Source: Candidatus Sediminicultor quintus
Lineage (GTDB): Bacteria; Atribacterota; Phoenicimicrobiia; Phoenicimicrobiales; Phoenicimicrobiaceae
Direction: 5' to 3'
Assembly (NCBI GenBank): GCA_001773955.1
Contig: MEYH01000054.1
Location: 1 to 37,742 of the forward strand
DNA length: 37,742 bases
Positions 1 through 10,597 of the stretch are shown piece after piece. Within the stretch, counting starts at the first letter, position 1, and every line of letters begins with the position of its first letter. The notes below the pieces were generated by a model. That model ran no database searches and had not been told where the DNA came from. It worked only from the letters and a program-made list of their open reading frames with translations. The position numbers were made by a program, and so were the translations under genes.

Positions 1-33
1 GCCTCTTTGGAAGAGATTTTTCATCTGGATTGA
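1..33 (+). CDS. C-terminal end of an upstream CDS (ends ...ASLEEIFHLD*), product unknown
   Basis: Frame 1 is open from base 1 to TGA at 31-33; too short to assign. Confidence 0.35.
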   Translation, partial: ASLEEIFHLD

Positions 34-47
34 ATAAAGAAAGATAG

Positions 48-157
48 GTTAAATCTAAAAAGTTAAAAGTAAAAAGTAAAAGGTAAAAAGTAAAAGGTAC
101 AAGAAGAGAAAGATAAGCAAAAAGTAAAAAAGATAATTTTAACTTTTTAGATTTAAC
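48..157. repeat. 21-bp perfect inverted repeat (48-68 / 137-157) enclosing purine-rich AAAAGTAAAAGGT-type short repeats
   Basis: gttaaatctaaaaagttaaaa at 48-68; its exact reverse complement ttttaactttttagatttaac at 137-157. Confidence 0.8.
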
Positions 158-197
158 TTTTAACTTAGAGGTAAGAGACTTAGTAGAGGAGGAAAAA

Positions 198-989
198 ATG
201 ATAAATAAACCGGATATTAGAAGTAAAATTTTAGGCGAACTGGTAAGGCTTTCTAATAATTTGGGAAGAATAGACTATCATCTTGCAATTATTGGAGAAG
301 GTAATACTTCGGCTAAAGTTGAAGTAAAAGATATTGCTGGTAGTTTTTTTATAAAAGCAAGCGGGACCCAGCTTGCAACTGTAACCGAGAATGATTTTAT
401 TCAGGTTTATTTTGAACCGATTATGCAGCTTATAAATATGGAGAATCCTGGTGCTAAAGAAATTAATTACATCTTTGAAAAAGCTAAGGTCGATAAAAAA
501 TACCAACCTAATCCCTCTGTGGAGACCTTATTACATGCTATTTGTCTTAATTTGGAGGGAGTAAACTTTGTTGGCCATACTCATCCCACAGCAGTAAATA
601 GATTGACCTGTTCAAAGAGTTTCCCGGAGAATCTAAAAGGGAGAATTTATCCTGATGAAATTATTCTGCTGGGAAAAGAATCGGTCTTTATTCCTTATAC
701 GGATCCGGGGGCTCAACTTGCTCAAAGAGCAAAAAAAGAAATTGAGATATTTTTAGATAAACATGGAGAAAGACCTAAATCTATTTATATCCAGAATCAT
801 GGATTTATTGCATTGGGATCTACCCCGGCTGAAGTAGAAAATATTACTTTTATGGCAGATAAAGCAGCGGAAATTCGCTTTGGAGCATTACTTGCAGGAG
901 GGATAAATACTTTTTCCGAAGATATAGTAAACTATATATCTGAAAGACCAGATGAAAAATATCGACAAAATCTGTTTAAAAAAATATAA
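198..989 (+). CDS. Class II aldolase/adducin family protein (rhamnulose-1-P/fuculose-1-P aldolase-like)
   Basis: GEGNTSAK...FIKASGTQL, GHTHPTAVNRLTCS and IQNHGFIALG motifs; adjacent to rhamnulokinase; SD aggagg upstream. Confidence 0.85.
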   Translation: MINKPDIRSKILGELVRLSNNLGRIDYHLAIIGEGNTSAKVEVKDIAGSFFIKASGTQLATVTENDFIQVYFEPIMQLINMENPGAKEINYIFEKAKVDKKYQPNPSVETLLHAICLNLEGVNFVGHTHPTAVNRLTCSKSFPENLKGRIYPDEIILLGKESVFIPYTDPGAQLAQRAKKEIEIFLDKHGERPKSIYIQNHGFIALGSTPAEVENITFMADKAAEIRFGALLAGGINTFSEDIVNYISERPDEKYRQNLFKKI

Positions 990-1034
990 TCAATTTTTTT
1001 CTTTGTTTGTAACTAAATCAAAAGGGGTTATACC

Positions 1035-2462
1035 ATGGAAAAGTTTGTGGCGATTGATCTGGGTGCAGAGAGCGGGAGAGTAATTGTTGGGGATTTGTCA
1101 AAAATGGAAATAATATACCGTTTCCCCAATCATTTAGTAAGGGTAGAAGATAGTATTTTTTGGGATATTCTGGGCATATTTAATGAGATAAAGAAAGGTT
1201 TAAAGAAAGCTTTTAAAAAATATCCCAATCAGATAGCGAGTATTGGCATTGATACCTGGGGAGTTGATTATGTTCTTTTAGATGATGACGGTGATCTTCT
1301 GGGAAATCCTTACCATTATCGAGATAAGAGAACAGATAATATCATGGAGCTAGTTTTTAATATAATACCCAAAAAGGAAATATTTGCCGAGACCGGCATT
1401 CAATTTATGCAGCTGAATACTATCTATCAACTATATTCATTTGCCAGGAAAAAACCTCAAATCTTTAAAAATACAAGATATTTCCTGACCATTCCCGATC
1501 TTTTAAATTACTGGCTAACCGGTATTATAAAAAATGAATATTCAATCGCTACTACCACTCAGCTCTATAATCCTATGAAAAAGGGCTGGTCAACCAGGAT
1601 ACTGGATAAACTTGGATTTAAAAAGGAACTATTTGGAGAAATAATTATGCCCGGGACAAAAATCGGGAAACTTTTACCGGCTATTGCGCGGGAGATTGGT
1701 GCTGATTCAACAGTAGTGATTATTGCTCCTGCCTGCCACGATACTGGTTCTGCAGTGGCAGCTGTTCCAGTGGAAGATAATACTAATTATGCCTATATTA
1801 GTTCAGGTACCTGGTCTTTATTGGGGATAGAAACCCCTGAACCAATTATTAACGAAATGAGTTTTAAATATAATTTTACCAATGAGGGTTCTGCCGATGG
1901 CGGCTTCAGGTTTTTGAAGAATGTTACTGGATTCTGGATTATTCAGGAGTGTAAAAAATTCTGGGATGAGATGGTAAAGTCATATTCTTATGATGAACTG
2001 ACTGAAATAGCTTTAAAATATGGCCCTGCAAATTTTAGGATTGACCCTGATGACTCAAAATTCTTAAAACCCGGTTTAATTGATGATAATATGCCAGATA
2101 GAATAAAAACTTATTGCCAGGAAACAGGGCAAAAAGTGCCGGAGTCACCTGCAGAGATTACCAGAGGGATTATTGAGAGTTTAGCAGGTAAATATACAGA
2201 AACCATTAAAATGATAGAAGAAATTACCGGTAAATCTATCAAAGAGATATATATTATAGGAGGGGGAAGTCGAAACAGTCTTCTGTGTCAGCTTGTTGTT
2301 AAGGTAACAGGTTTACCTGTTTTTGCAGGACCGGTTGAAGCAGCTGCCATTGGGAATCTAATGATTCAGGCAAAATCTATGGGGCAAATTAAATCCATGG
2401 TTGATGGTAGAAAGATAATCAGAAAATCCTTTGATATTAAAAAATATTTACCTGAAGAATAA
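1035..2462 (+). CDS. rhaB: Rhamnulokinase (FGGY family)
   Basis: FVAIDLGAESGRVIVG start, DTWGVDYVLLD, YISSGTWSLLGIE, IIGGGSRNSLLCQ. Confidence 0.92.
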   Translation: MEKFVAIDLGAESGRVIVGDLSKMEIIYRFPNHLVRVEDSIFWDILGIFNEIKKGLKKAFKKYPNQIASIGIDTWGVDYVLLDDDGDLLGNPYHYRDKRTDNIMELVFNIIPKKEIFAETGIQFMQLNTIYQLYSFARKKPQIFKNTRYFLTIPDLLNYWLTGIIKNEYSIATTTQLYNPMKKGWSTRILDKLGFKKELFGEIIMPGTKIGKLLPAIAREIGADSTVVIIAPACHDTGSAVAAVPVEDNTNYAYISSGTWSLLGIETPEPIINEMSFKYNFTNEGSADGGFRFLKNVTGFWIIQECKKFWDEMVKSYSYDELTEIALKYGPANFRIDPDDSKFLKPGLIDDNMPDRIKTYCQETGQKVPESPAEITRGIIESLAGKYTETIKMIEEITGKSIKEIYIIGGGSRNSLLCQLVVKVTGLPVFAGPVEAAAIGNLMIQAKSMGQIKSMVDGRKIIRKSFDIKKYLPEE

Positions 2463-2570
2463 AGATAAAATTAGTTAAATATGAAACATTTATTATTTTT
2501 TTAATACCAAATTATTATTTTATTTATATATTATTTAGAAGAATGATAAAGTATACCAAGGAGGGTTAAA

Positions 2571-3806
2571 ATGGCTATAGCAGTACTTATGCCCAAACAA
2601 GGACAATCTGTTGAATCCTGTCTTATTATTAAATGGAATAAAAAAGTAGGGGACAAAGTAAAAGCTGAAGAGCCTATCTGTGAAGTAGAAACTGATAAGG
2701 CTGTCTTTGAAGTGGAAGCTCCTGAGGCCGGAACAATGCTTAAGATATTTTATAAAGAGGGAGACGATGTTCCAGTTCTTACTACTATTGCTATCATCGG
2801 ACAGCCAGAAGAAAAAATTGACCATCTTATCCCCCAAAAAACCATCTCTGTTTCTAAAGGTGAATATGTAGAAAAGCAGAAAGCCATCACGCCAGACGAA
2901 TCCCTTAAAAAAACAAAACTTTCTTTTGCAGATGGCTTAATGCCTATATCTCCGCTTGCCCGGCGCTTTGCAGAAAAAAAGGGAATTGATTTTTCCCAGC
3001 TTGGCGGTTCAGGTCCTGGAGGAAGGATCATAAAAAAGGATATAGAAAAAGCAATATCTGAAGGTGAACCTCTTGTTTCAAGTACGGTTAGTGAGAATTT
3101 TTTGGGACCAGTTAAGGAGATTACAGTAGAAGGAGTGCGGAAGATTATATCTGAAAGAATGCTTACCTCTTTACAAAGTACTGCTCAACTTACTTTAAAT
3201 GCTTCTGTTGATGCTTCTAATTTATTGGCCTGTCGGGAATCGCTAAAATCCAGTCCTGAAATGAAAGGGTTAAGCAAAATTAATATTAATGATTTTCTGC
3301 TTTATGTCGTGGCTAATATTCTTCCCAAATTTAAAAACATGAATGCTCATTTCCTTAAAGACAAGATACTTGAATTTGAACAGGTACATCTGGGATTTGC
3401 TGTAGACTCGCCACGAGGGCTTATGGTGCCGATAATCCATAATGCCCACCTCTTATCTTTAAAGGATATTTCAAAAGAAGTAAGACGATTGATTACTGCC
3501 TGCCAGGAGGAAACTATCTTGCCGGATGAACTGAAGGGTGGGACTTTTACGGTAACCAACCTCGGAACAATGGGGATTGAAAGTTTTACCCCTATCTTGA
3601 ATATTCCTCAGGTGGCAATTCTGGGTGTATGCAGTGTTTCTCTTAAACCAATGATGAAAGAAGATAAAATACAATTTATTCCCCACCTGGGTTTATCGCT
3701 TACCTTTGATCATCGAGCAGTAGACGGTGCTCCGGCAGCTAAATTCCTGCAGGAACTTAATAAACTAATAGCTAATTTTAATTTGACAGATATAAAATTG
3801 CAATAA
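2571..3806 (+). CDS. 2-oxoacid dehydrogenase E2 (dihydrolipoamide acyltransferase)
   Basis: Lipoyl domain with ETDKA; peripheral subunit-binding domain (ISPLARRFAEKKGID...GPGGRIIKKDIE); catalytic LSLTFDHRAVDGAPAAKFL. Confidence 0.93.
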   Translation: MAIAVLMPKQGQSVESCLIIKWNKKVGDKVKAEEPICEVETDKAVFEVEAPEAGTMLKIFYKEGDDVPVLTTIAIIGQPEEKIDHLIPQKTISVSKGEYVEKQKAITPDESLKKTKLSFADGLMPISPLARRFAEKKGIDFSQLGGSGPGGRIIKKDIEKAISEGEPLVSSTVSENFLGPVKEITVEGVRKIISERMLTSLQSTAQLTLNASVDASNLLACRESLKSSPEMKGLSKININDFLLYVVANILPKFKNMNAHFLKDKILEFEQVHLGFAVDSPRGLMVPIIHNAHLLSLKDISKEVRRLITACQEETILPDELKGGTFTVTNLGTMGIESFTPILNIPQVAILGVCSVSLKPMMKEDKIQFIPHLGLSLTFDHRAVDGAPAAKFLQELNKLIANFNLTDIKLQ

Positions 3807-3880
3807 CAATAACAGAAAAAGATATGTGATTTGATCATCATTAGAAAATAGCAAGATATTTTAACAGAAAGGAGAAGGTT

Positions 3881-6337
3881 ATGCCTAAATCTATTTTTAT
3901 TGACCCTAAAGAAGTTAGAAAATCGCAGATCCTAAAAATAAACGACATTCCCATAAATCAGTACAAACCTGATGAAAAAAAAGAGATAAAGAAGTACGGA
4001 GAAGAAAAACTCCTTAAAATTTACTATGATATGCTTATAATCCGAGAATTCGAATCCATGCTTAATTATATAAAAACCCAAGGTTCTTATGAGGGGATTG
4101 AATACAATCACTCAGGCCCTGCCCATTTATCTATTGGCCAGGAATCATCTGCGGTGGGTCAGTGTGTACATCTGGGTATCGAAGATTTTATTTTCGGTTC
4201 TCATCGCAGTCACGGAGAAGTTTTAGCCAAGTGTCTTTCGGCCATAGATGAATTAGAGGAGAATGAACTTCTGAAGATAATGAAATCTTATATGGATGGA
4301 ACCTGCTTAAAAGCAGTAGAAAAGGAACACAAAGGTAATATTAAATCACTGGCTCAAGATTTTGTATTATACGGAGTTCTGGCAGAAATATTTGGACGGG
4401 CTAACGGCTTTAATAAAGGTTTGAGTGGTTCGATGCATGTTTTTTTTGCACCCTTTGGCAGTATGCCCAATAATGCTATTGTAGGAGGGGCAGCGGATAT
4501 TTCGGTAGGTGCTGCTCTTTTTAAAAGAATTAATCGAAAGCCAGGTATGGTAATCTGTAATATCGGTGATGGTTCTATGGGCTGCGGTCCGGTATGGGAA
4601 GCCATGACCTTAGCAGCAATGGATCAATACCGCACACTTTGGGATAAAGATATTGGAGGTACTCCTCCTATTCTATTCAATTTCTTTAATAATTTCTACG
4701 GCATGGGTGGCCAGACCTCAGGTGAAACGATGGGTTATAAAATTCTTGCCCGGGTAGGAGCCGGGGTAAACCCTGAAAACTTGCATGCTGAACGGGTTGA
4801 TGGTTATAATCCTTTGGCAGTGGCCGATGCTATTGAAAGAAAGAAAAAAATTCTTCTCCAAGGAAATGGTCCGGTTCTTCTGGATACCATCACTTATCGA
4901 ATTTCAGGTCATTCACCCTCTGATGCATCATCTTACAGGAGCAAAGAAGAAATTTCTGCCTGGCAAGAGACTGACTGTATTGGAGGCTATGTAGATTACC
5001 TTAAGAAAAACAGAATTATAACATCCAGTAAAGTGGATGCCTTAAAACAAGAAGCAACCTTGAGAATTACCAAAGCCCTGAAGTTAGCGGCGTCTCTGGA
5101 AATCTCACCCAGGGTTAAAGCTGATTTTATTGAATCAGTCATGTTTTCTCAACTCTGCAAAGATAGGATGGAAGATCGAACACCGGAAGTTCTCATTCCC
5201 CCAGAAGATAATCCCCGGGTTAGATCGATTACCCATAAATACCGTTTTGCTTTAGATGAAAATAGTAAAGCTTATCCCAAAGTAAAAGTCTTTACCTATC
5301 GTGATGCCCTCTTTGAGGCTATGCTCTATCGTTTTTATGAAGATCCAACGATGGTAGCCTATGGGGAAGAAAATCGTGACTGGGGAGGGGCATTTGCCGT
5401 GTATCGAGGTTTAACCGAGGCTCTTCCCTATCATCGATTATTCAATACGTCTATTTCTGAAGGAGCCATTGTGGGATCAGGGGCAGGATATGCTTTGTGT
5501 GGTGGGCGTGTGGTGGTAGAGCTGATGTATAGTGATTTTATAGGACGGGCAGGGGATGAACTTTTTAATCAGGTGTCCAAATGGCAGTCAATGTCAGCCG
5601 GTCTTCTTACTATGCCCCTTACCATTCGCGTTTCAGTGGGGAATAAATATGGTGCCCAGCATTCTCAAGACTGGACTAGCCTGCTTGCTCATATCCCTGG
5701 TCTTAAAGTAATGTTTCCCGCCACTCCTTATGATGCCAAAGGAATGTTAAATCTCGCCTTACACGGTACAGACCCGGTGGTATTTTTTGAAAGTCAAAAA
5801 CTTTATGATATGGGAGAATTATTTGTTTCCACTGGAGTTCCCGAAGATTATTACGAAGTAGCGGAAGGTGAACCAATAATCAGGAAAGAAGGAAAAGATG
5901 TTACTATTCTCACCATAGGTGCAGCTCTTTATAAGGGAATGGAGGCTGCAGAAGAACTCGAAAAGAAATATAAAGTTTCAGCAGAAGTAATCGATTTAAG
6001 ATTTATTAATCCCTTAAACTATGAATTGATTATCCAATCTGTGAAGAAGACGGGAAGGCTTGTACTTGTTTCCGATGCTTGTGAACGAGCTTCCTTCCTT
6101 CATACTATTGCTTCCAATATCTCCCAATTTGTTTTTGACTATCTTGATGGTCCTGTAGTGGTAGTTGGTTCCCGTAACTGGATTACTCCAGCGGCAGAAA
6201 TGGAATCTAGTTTCTTTCCTCAGAAAGGATGGATTATTGATGCGATTCATGAACGCCTTTATCCTTTAGACGGGCATCAAGTTACCACTGATCAGTCTAC
6301 AGCCGAGCAGATAAGGAGAAATAAATTTGGGGTATAA
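3881..6337 (+). CDS. Fused E1 alpha-beta thiamine-diphosphate dehydrogenase (2-oxoacid/acetoin dehydrogenase family)
   Basis: E1-alpha TPP motif GDGSMGCG...[13 protein letters not shown] and E1-beta region ([15 protein letters not shown]...[17 protein letters not shown]...[16 protein letters not shown]) in one 818-aa ORF. Confidence 0.92.
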   Translation: MPKSIFIDPKEVRKSQILKINDIPINQYKPDEKKEIKKYGEEKLLKIYYDMLIIREFESMLNYIKTQGSYEGIEYNHSGPAHLSIGQESSAVGQCVHLGIEDFIFGSHRSHGEVLAKCLSAIDELEENELLKIMKSYMDGTCLKAVEKEHKGNIKSLAQDFVLYGVLAEIFGRANGFNKGLSGSMHVFFAPFGSMPNNAIVGGAADISVGAALFKRINRKPGMVICNIGDGSMGCGPVWEAMTLAAMDQYRTLWDKDIGGTPPILFNFFNNFYGMGGQTSGETMGYKILARVGAGVNPENLHAERVDGYNPLAVADAIERKKKILLQGNGPVLLDTITYRISGHSPSDASSYRSKEEISAWQETDCIGGYVDYLKKNRIITSSKVDALKQEATLRITKALKLAASLEISPRVKADFIESVMFSQLCKDRMEDRTPEVLIPPEDNPRVRSITHKYRFALDENSKAYPKVKVFTYRDALFEAMLYRFYEDPTMVAYGEENRDWGGAFAVYRGLTEALPYHRLFNTSISEGAIVGSGAGYALCGGRVVVELMYSDFIGRAGDELFNQVSKWQSMSAGLLTMPLTIRVSVGNKYGAQHSQDWTSLLAHIPGLKVMFPATPYDAKGMLNLALHGTDPVVFFESQKLYDMGELFVSTGVPEDYYEVAEGEPIIRKEGKDVTILTIGAALYKGMEAAEELEKKYKVSAEVIDLRFINPLNYELIIQSVKKTGRLVLVSDACERASFLHTIASNISQFVFDYLDGPVVVVGSRNWITPAAEMESSFFPQKGWIIDAIHERLYPLDGHQVTTDQSTAEQIRRNKFGV

Positions 6338-6376
6338 GATTTTTATTGAAGATTAAAATTAGTTCGAGATAAAAAG

Positions 6377-7699
6377 ATGAAAGATGAAATTATTCAGAAA
6401 ATAAATAGCAGTAATAAAAAGTCCAGGCTTTATGGATTAGAAAAAATCTATAAATTAATAGAAATAGAAAAAGAACAGTTAAAAAAAACAGAAGAAGTAA
6501 ATAATCACGTGCATACTATCTATTCCTTTAGTCCTTATTCACCTTCAATGGCTGCTTATTTAGCCTGGAAGGCCGGTCTTCAAGCTGTAGGGGTTATGGA
6601 TCATGATTCTGTTTCCGGTTGTAAGGAGCTAATAGAGGCATGCAAGATAATGGGCATTGCCTCAACTGTAGGATTTGAATTACGAGTAAATTTTTCCGGA
6701 ACTATAGTCGAAGGAAGAACATTAAATAACCCGGATTCTAAAAATATAGGTTATATTGCTATTCATGGTATTCCTGACTCAAAGTTACCAGAAGCTAAGA
6801 AATTTTTAAATCCAATACAGATTGCTCGGAATAAGAGAAATAAAACAATACTGGCTAAACTAAATAACTTAATTAAAAGTTATGGAATGGGAGAGATTGA
6901 TTTCAATAAAGAGGTTTATAAAATTTCCCAGGCAGAAGAAGGCGGGAGCATTACCGAACGTCATATTCTTTTTGCTTTTGCTGGAAAAATTATTCAAAAA
7001 ACGGGGAAAGGGGAAAAACTTATTTCATTTTTAAAAGATAATCTTGACCTGGTGTTTTCTGAAAAGATTAAAAAATTTCTCTTGGATGAAAGTAATCCAT
7101 TTTATTTATATGATCTTTTGGGAATTTTAAAAAGCTCCTTTTTAGATAAAATTTTTATTCAACCAGATTATGAGGAGTGCATATCTGTATATGAGGCAGT
7201 AAAGTTCAGTAATTCTATAAATGCTATCTCTGCTTATGCTTATTTAGGAGATGTGACTGATTCGCCCACAGGTGATAAGAGGGCTGAAAAGTTTGAGGAT
7301 GATTTTTTAGAGGAACTTATTCCTGAATTAAAGAAAATAGGTTTTAAGGCAATTACTTATATGCCGCCGCGTAATACTCTAAGCCAACTTTTACGTTTGC
7401 AAGAACTCTGTAAAAAATATGAACTTATGGAAATAAGCGGTGTGGATATAAACAGCTCACGGCAATCTTTTAATTACCCCATCATTCTAAGACCAGAGTT
7501 TGCTCATCTAATTGAGGCAACCTGGGCTCTTATCGCCCATGAAAAACTGGCGAATTATGATGAAAAATATGCTCTGTTTAATAATAAAAATCCGTTAAAA
7601 GGTAAATCACTTAAAGAGCGGATTGCAGCCTATAGCGAAATTGGCAGGAAAATAGATAGCCGGCACCCTGAACTTGCCTACCAAAAAATAAATTTTTAA
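6377..7699 (+). CDS. PHP-domain metal-dependent phosphoesterase-like protein
   Basis: NNHVHTIYSFSPYSP, GVMDHDSVSGCKELIEA, FELRV, SGVDINSSRQSF. Confidence 0.8.
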   Translation: MKDEIIQKINSSNKKSRLYGLEKIYKLIEIEKEQLKKTEEVNNHVHTIYSFSPYSPSMAAYLAWKAGLQAVGVMDHDSVSGCKELIEACKIMGIASTVGFELRVNFSGTIVEGRTLNNPDSKNIGYIAIHGIPDSKLPEAKKFLNPIQIARNKRNKTILAKLNNLIKSYGMGEIDFNKEVYKISQAEEGGSITERHILFAFAGKIIQKTGKGEKLISFLKDNLDLVFSEKIKKFLLDESNPFYLYDLLGILKSSFLDKIFIQPDYEECISVYEAVKFSNSINAISAYAYLGDVTDSPTGDKRAEKFEDDFLEELIPELKKIGFKAITYMPPRNTLSQLLRLQELCKKYELMEISGVDINSSRQSFNYPIILRPEFAHLIEATWALIAHEKLANYDEKYALFNNKNPLKGKSLKERIAAYSEIGRKIDSRHPELAYQKINF

Positions 7700-7733
7700 A
7701 TAATATTTAGGTGTTATTTCTCGGAGGAGAAAG

Positions 7734-8999
7734 ATGAAAAATATCTATGTAGAAACCATTGCCCCGCTTTTACGCGGGCTAACCTTTGATGGTGAAAAAG
7801 GAAATATTAGTATATTTGAAGATGATTCAAGGAAAGTGGGCGTTGCTTTTAATAAAATTAAATCAGAAGAGATATTACCTCTTTATTTAAAAGAAATAGA
7901 AAATTGCCATCTGTTAAACCAGGAACAACTCGTAGAAAAAATAATTTCTTATACCATCGATAAGTTCAAAGATTATATTAAGCAATACAAACAAAAACCA
8001 AAAATCGTAATTCTTAAAAATATTAGTATCTTTTACTTGGGAGAATCTTATGACCAGGCGATTAATATAAAAAATAATTTTGAAGATATCCTAAAAAATT
8101 CAAAGATAATAACCGATAGTGGCGGCGATCGAAGTTCGGAAGAGTATCGCCATGATGGAAAATTATGTAGGAATAATATAATAAAAAATAAAATAGCAGT
8201 AGTAACCGGAGGTGCCCAGGGTTTTGGGGAGAGTATAGTGAGAGAGTTGTCAAAATTAGAATGCCTGGTATTTATTGCCGATATTAATGTTAAAGGGGCT
8301 AACCAGCTGGCAGAGGAGCTAAACATTAAATATAAAAGGGTGATAGCTTTGGCAATAAAAGTAGATGTGACGGATGAAGATTCTGTTAGAAAAATGATAT
8401 GCGAGGTAGTTAAAAAAGCTGGCGGTATGGATATTTTTATAAGCAATGCGGGGGTATTAAAAGCTGGCAGCCTAAAAGAGATGGAATTCAGTGAATTTAC
8501 CTTTGTTAATAAAGTGAATTACTTTGGTTATTTTTTGTGCGTAAAACATGCCTCCAAAGTTATGGCTCTTCAAAATATACCCACTGGAAAATATTTTACC
8601 GATATTATTCAAATTAACTCGAAATCCGGGCTTAAAGGTTCCAATAAAAATAGTGCTTATGCGGGAAGTAAGTTTGGAAGTTTAGGCCTTACTCAGAGTT
8701 TTGCTTTAGAACTTGTTAATGACAACATCAAAGTAAATTCCATTTGTCCTGGGAACTTTTTTGAAGGTCCACTATGGGCTGATCCGGAAAATGGTCTTTT
8801 TGTTCAATACCTTAGAACCGGGAAAGTTCCAGGCGCAAAGACCATTGAAGATGTGAAGAGATTCTATGAGTCAAAGGTTCCCATGAAGAGAGGTTGTACC
8901 GGTGAAGATGTGGTAAAAGCAATTTATTATTTAATTGATCAAAAATATGAAACTGGCCAGGCCATTCCGGTAACCGGCGGCCAGGTAATGCTGAAATAA
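7734..8999 (+). CDS. SDR family oxidoreductase (sorbitol-6-P dehydrogenase/RhaEW-like) with about 135-aa N-terminal aldolase-derived segment
   Basis: SDR Rossmann motif IAVVTGGAQGFGESIVREL, SNAG, YAGSK, NSICPGNFFEGPLW. N-terminus (APLLRGLTFDG...KPKIVILKNISIFYLGESYDQA) resembles the interdomain part of bifunctional rhamnulose-P aldolase/SDR proteins. Confidence 0.85.
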   Translation: MKNIYVETIAPLLRGLTFDGEKGNISIFEDDSRKVGVAFNKIKSEEILPLYLKEIENCHLLNQEQLVEKIISYTIDKFKDYIKQYKQKPKIVILKNISIFYLGESYDQAINIKNNFEDILKNSKIITDSGGDRSSEEYRHDGKLCRNNIIKNKIAVVTGGAQGFGESIVRELSKLECLVFIADINVKGANQLAEELNIKYKRVIALAIKVDVTDEDSVRKMICEVVKKAGGMDIFISNAGVLKAGSLKEMEFSEFTFVNKVNYFGYFLCVKHASKVMALQNIPTGKYFTDIIQINSKSGLKGSNKNSAYAGSKFGSLGLTQSFALELVNDNIKVNSICPGNFFEGPLWADPENGLFVQYLRTGKVPGAKTIEDVKRFYESKVPMKRGCTGEDVVKAIYYLIDQKYETGQAIPVTGGQVMLK

Positions 9000-9026
9000 T
9001 TATTTTAATTTTAGAAGGCGGGGATA

Positions 9027-10289
9027 ATGAAGACTAAAGCGGTAAGATTATATGGAAAAAATGATTTGAGGCTGGAAGAATTTGAACTCCCGGTAATTAA
9101 GGATGACGAAATTATTGCTCATATTATTTCTGATAGTCTCTGTATGTCTTCTTATAAAGCAGCCATTCAAGGAGCCAATCATAAAAGAGTACCGACTAAT
9201 GTGGCAGAAAATCCAGTGATAATTGGTCATGAATTTTGTGGTGAACTTGTTGAAATTGGTAAAAAATGGCAGTACAAATTCAAATCAGGTCAAAAATTTG
9301 CTATCCAGCCTGCTCTAAATTATCAAGGGAGTCTTCATGCTCCCGGATATTCTTTTCCTTATATAGGCGGTGATGCTACTTATATCATTATCCCTAATGA
9401 AGTGATGGAGATGGATTGTTTATTAGAATATAAGGGAGAAGCCTTTTACGGCGGGTCTTTAGCAGAACCAATGTCTTGCATAATAGGAGCTTTTCACGCT
9501 GCCTATCATACAATTCAGGGTAAATATATTCACAATATGGGGATAGTAAAAAATGGGAATATGGCAATTTTAGCTGGAGCAGGTCCAATGGGTCTTGGGG
9601 CAATAGATTATGCCTTGCACAGTGATAGGAGACCTAAATTATTAGTAGTTACTGATCTTGATGAGGCAAGATTAAAAAGAGCTTCCTCAATTCACACTGT
9701 AGATGAGGCTAAAAAGAGAGAGGTTGAATTAAAATATATAAATACTAAAGATATTGAAAATCCGGAAGCATATCTTATTTCAATAACTCAAGGTAAAAAA
9801 TATAATGATGTATTTGTTTTTGCACCGGTAAAAGAAGTTGTAGAACAGGGTGATAAAATTTTGGCAAAAGATGGCTGTTTGAATTTTTTTGCTGGTCCAA
9901 GTGACCCAGAGTTCTCCGCAGTGCTTAATTTTTATAATGTACATTATGCATCGACCCATATTGTGGGAACGAGTGGCGGAAATACTCAGGATATGATTGA
10001 ATCCCTGGAGATGATGAAAAAAAATCTCATAAATCCAGCTGCCATGATTACTCATATCGGTGGATTAAACTGCGTGGTGAATACTACTTTAAATCTTCCT
10101 AAAATATCAGGTAACAAAAAGCTGATCTATACTAATATTGAGATGGAGCTTACTGCAATTTCCGATTTTAAGAAAAAAGGAAAGACTGACCCCTTATTTA
10201 CTCAATTGGCGAAGATAGTAGAAAAGAATAATGGTTTATGGTCAACAGAAGCTGAAAAATATTTACTTAAAAATGCAAAATCAATATAA
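9027..10289 (+). CDS. Zinc-binding alcohol dehydrogenase family, L-sorbose-1-phosphate reductase (SorE)-like
   Basis: MDR fold: GHEFCGELVEIG, GAGPMGLGAIDYAL; lacks the four-Cys structural zinc loop; SorE-like PALNYQGSLHAPGYSFPYIGGDATY. Confidence 0.75.
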   Translation: MKTKAVRLYGKNDLRLEEFELPVIKDDEIIAHIISDSLCMSSYKAAIQGANHKRVPTNVAENPVIIGHEFCGELVEIGKKWQYKFKSGQKFAIQPALNYQGSLHAPGYSFPYIGGDATYIIIPNEVMEMDCLLEYKGEAFYGGSLAEPMSCIIGAFHAAYHTIQGKYIHNMGIVKNGNMAILAGAGPMGLGAIDYALHSDRRPKLLVVTDLDEARLKRASSIHTVDEAKKREVELKYINTKDIENPEAYLISITQGKKYNDVFVFAPVKEVVEQGDKILAKDGCLNFFAGPSDPEFSAVLNFYNVHYASTHIVGTSGGNTQDMIESLEMMKKNLINPAAMITHIGGLNCVVNTTLNLPKISGNKKLIYTNIEMELTAISDFKKKGKTDPLFTQLAKIVEKNNGLWSTEAEKYLLKNAKSI

Positions 10290-10394
10290 TAGATCCGAAT
10301 CGTAAGCATTGCTTAAGTCAAAATAATCTTTATGTTTTATCTTTTGTAGTATTTTTAAACAAAATTGTGATAAAATTAACTTTTTTTAATTTAT

Positions 10395-10434
10395 TTTTAA
10401 AAAAAAAGAGGATTTTTTAAAGATATGTCGAATA
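10395..10434 (+). promoter_or_regulatory. Repeated upstream element (copy 1): TTTTAAAAAAAAAGAGGATTTTTTAAAGATATGTCGAATA
   Basis: Near-identical string recurs at about 34993-35034; both are in long AT-rich intergenic regions ahead of + strand genes. Confidence 0.5.
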
Positions 10435-10597
10435 ATATAAAATAAACAGATAGGTAAAATTAATATATACAAATAAGAAGAATATATATATGAATTCATT
10501 AATTAAATACACAAAAAATGTTACAATGTTAAATTTTTTATAGATATCTAACTTAAATTAAAAAAGAAAAGAATTTTAAAAATTAGGAGGAAAAGAA

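Noticed and set aside
60-130. CRISPR-like short repeats
   Set aside because: Irregular low-complexity AAAAGT/AAAAGGT repeats without unique spacers; no cas genes in the window.
2535-2837. Minus-strand ORFs such as 2535-2837, 8048-8446, 14023-14361 and 19587-19973
   Set aside because: Antisense to well-supported CDSs, low-complexity translations, no recognisable domains.
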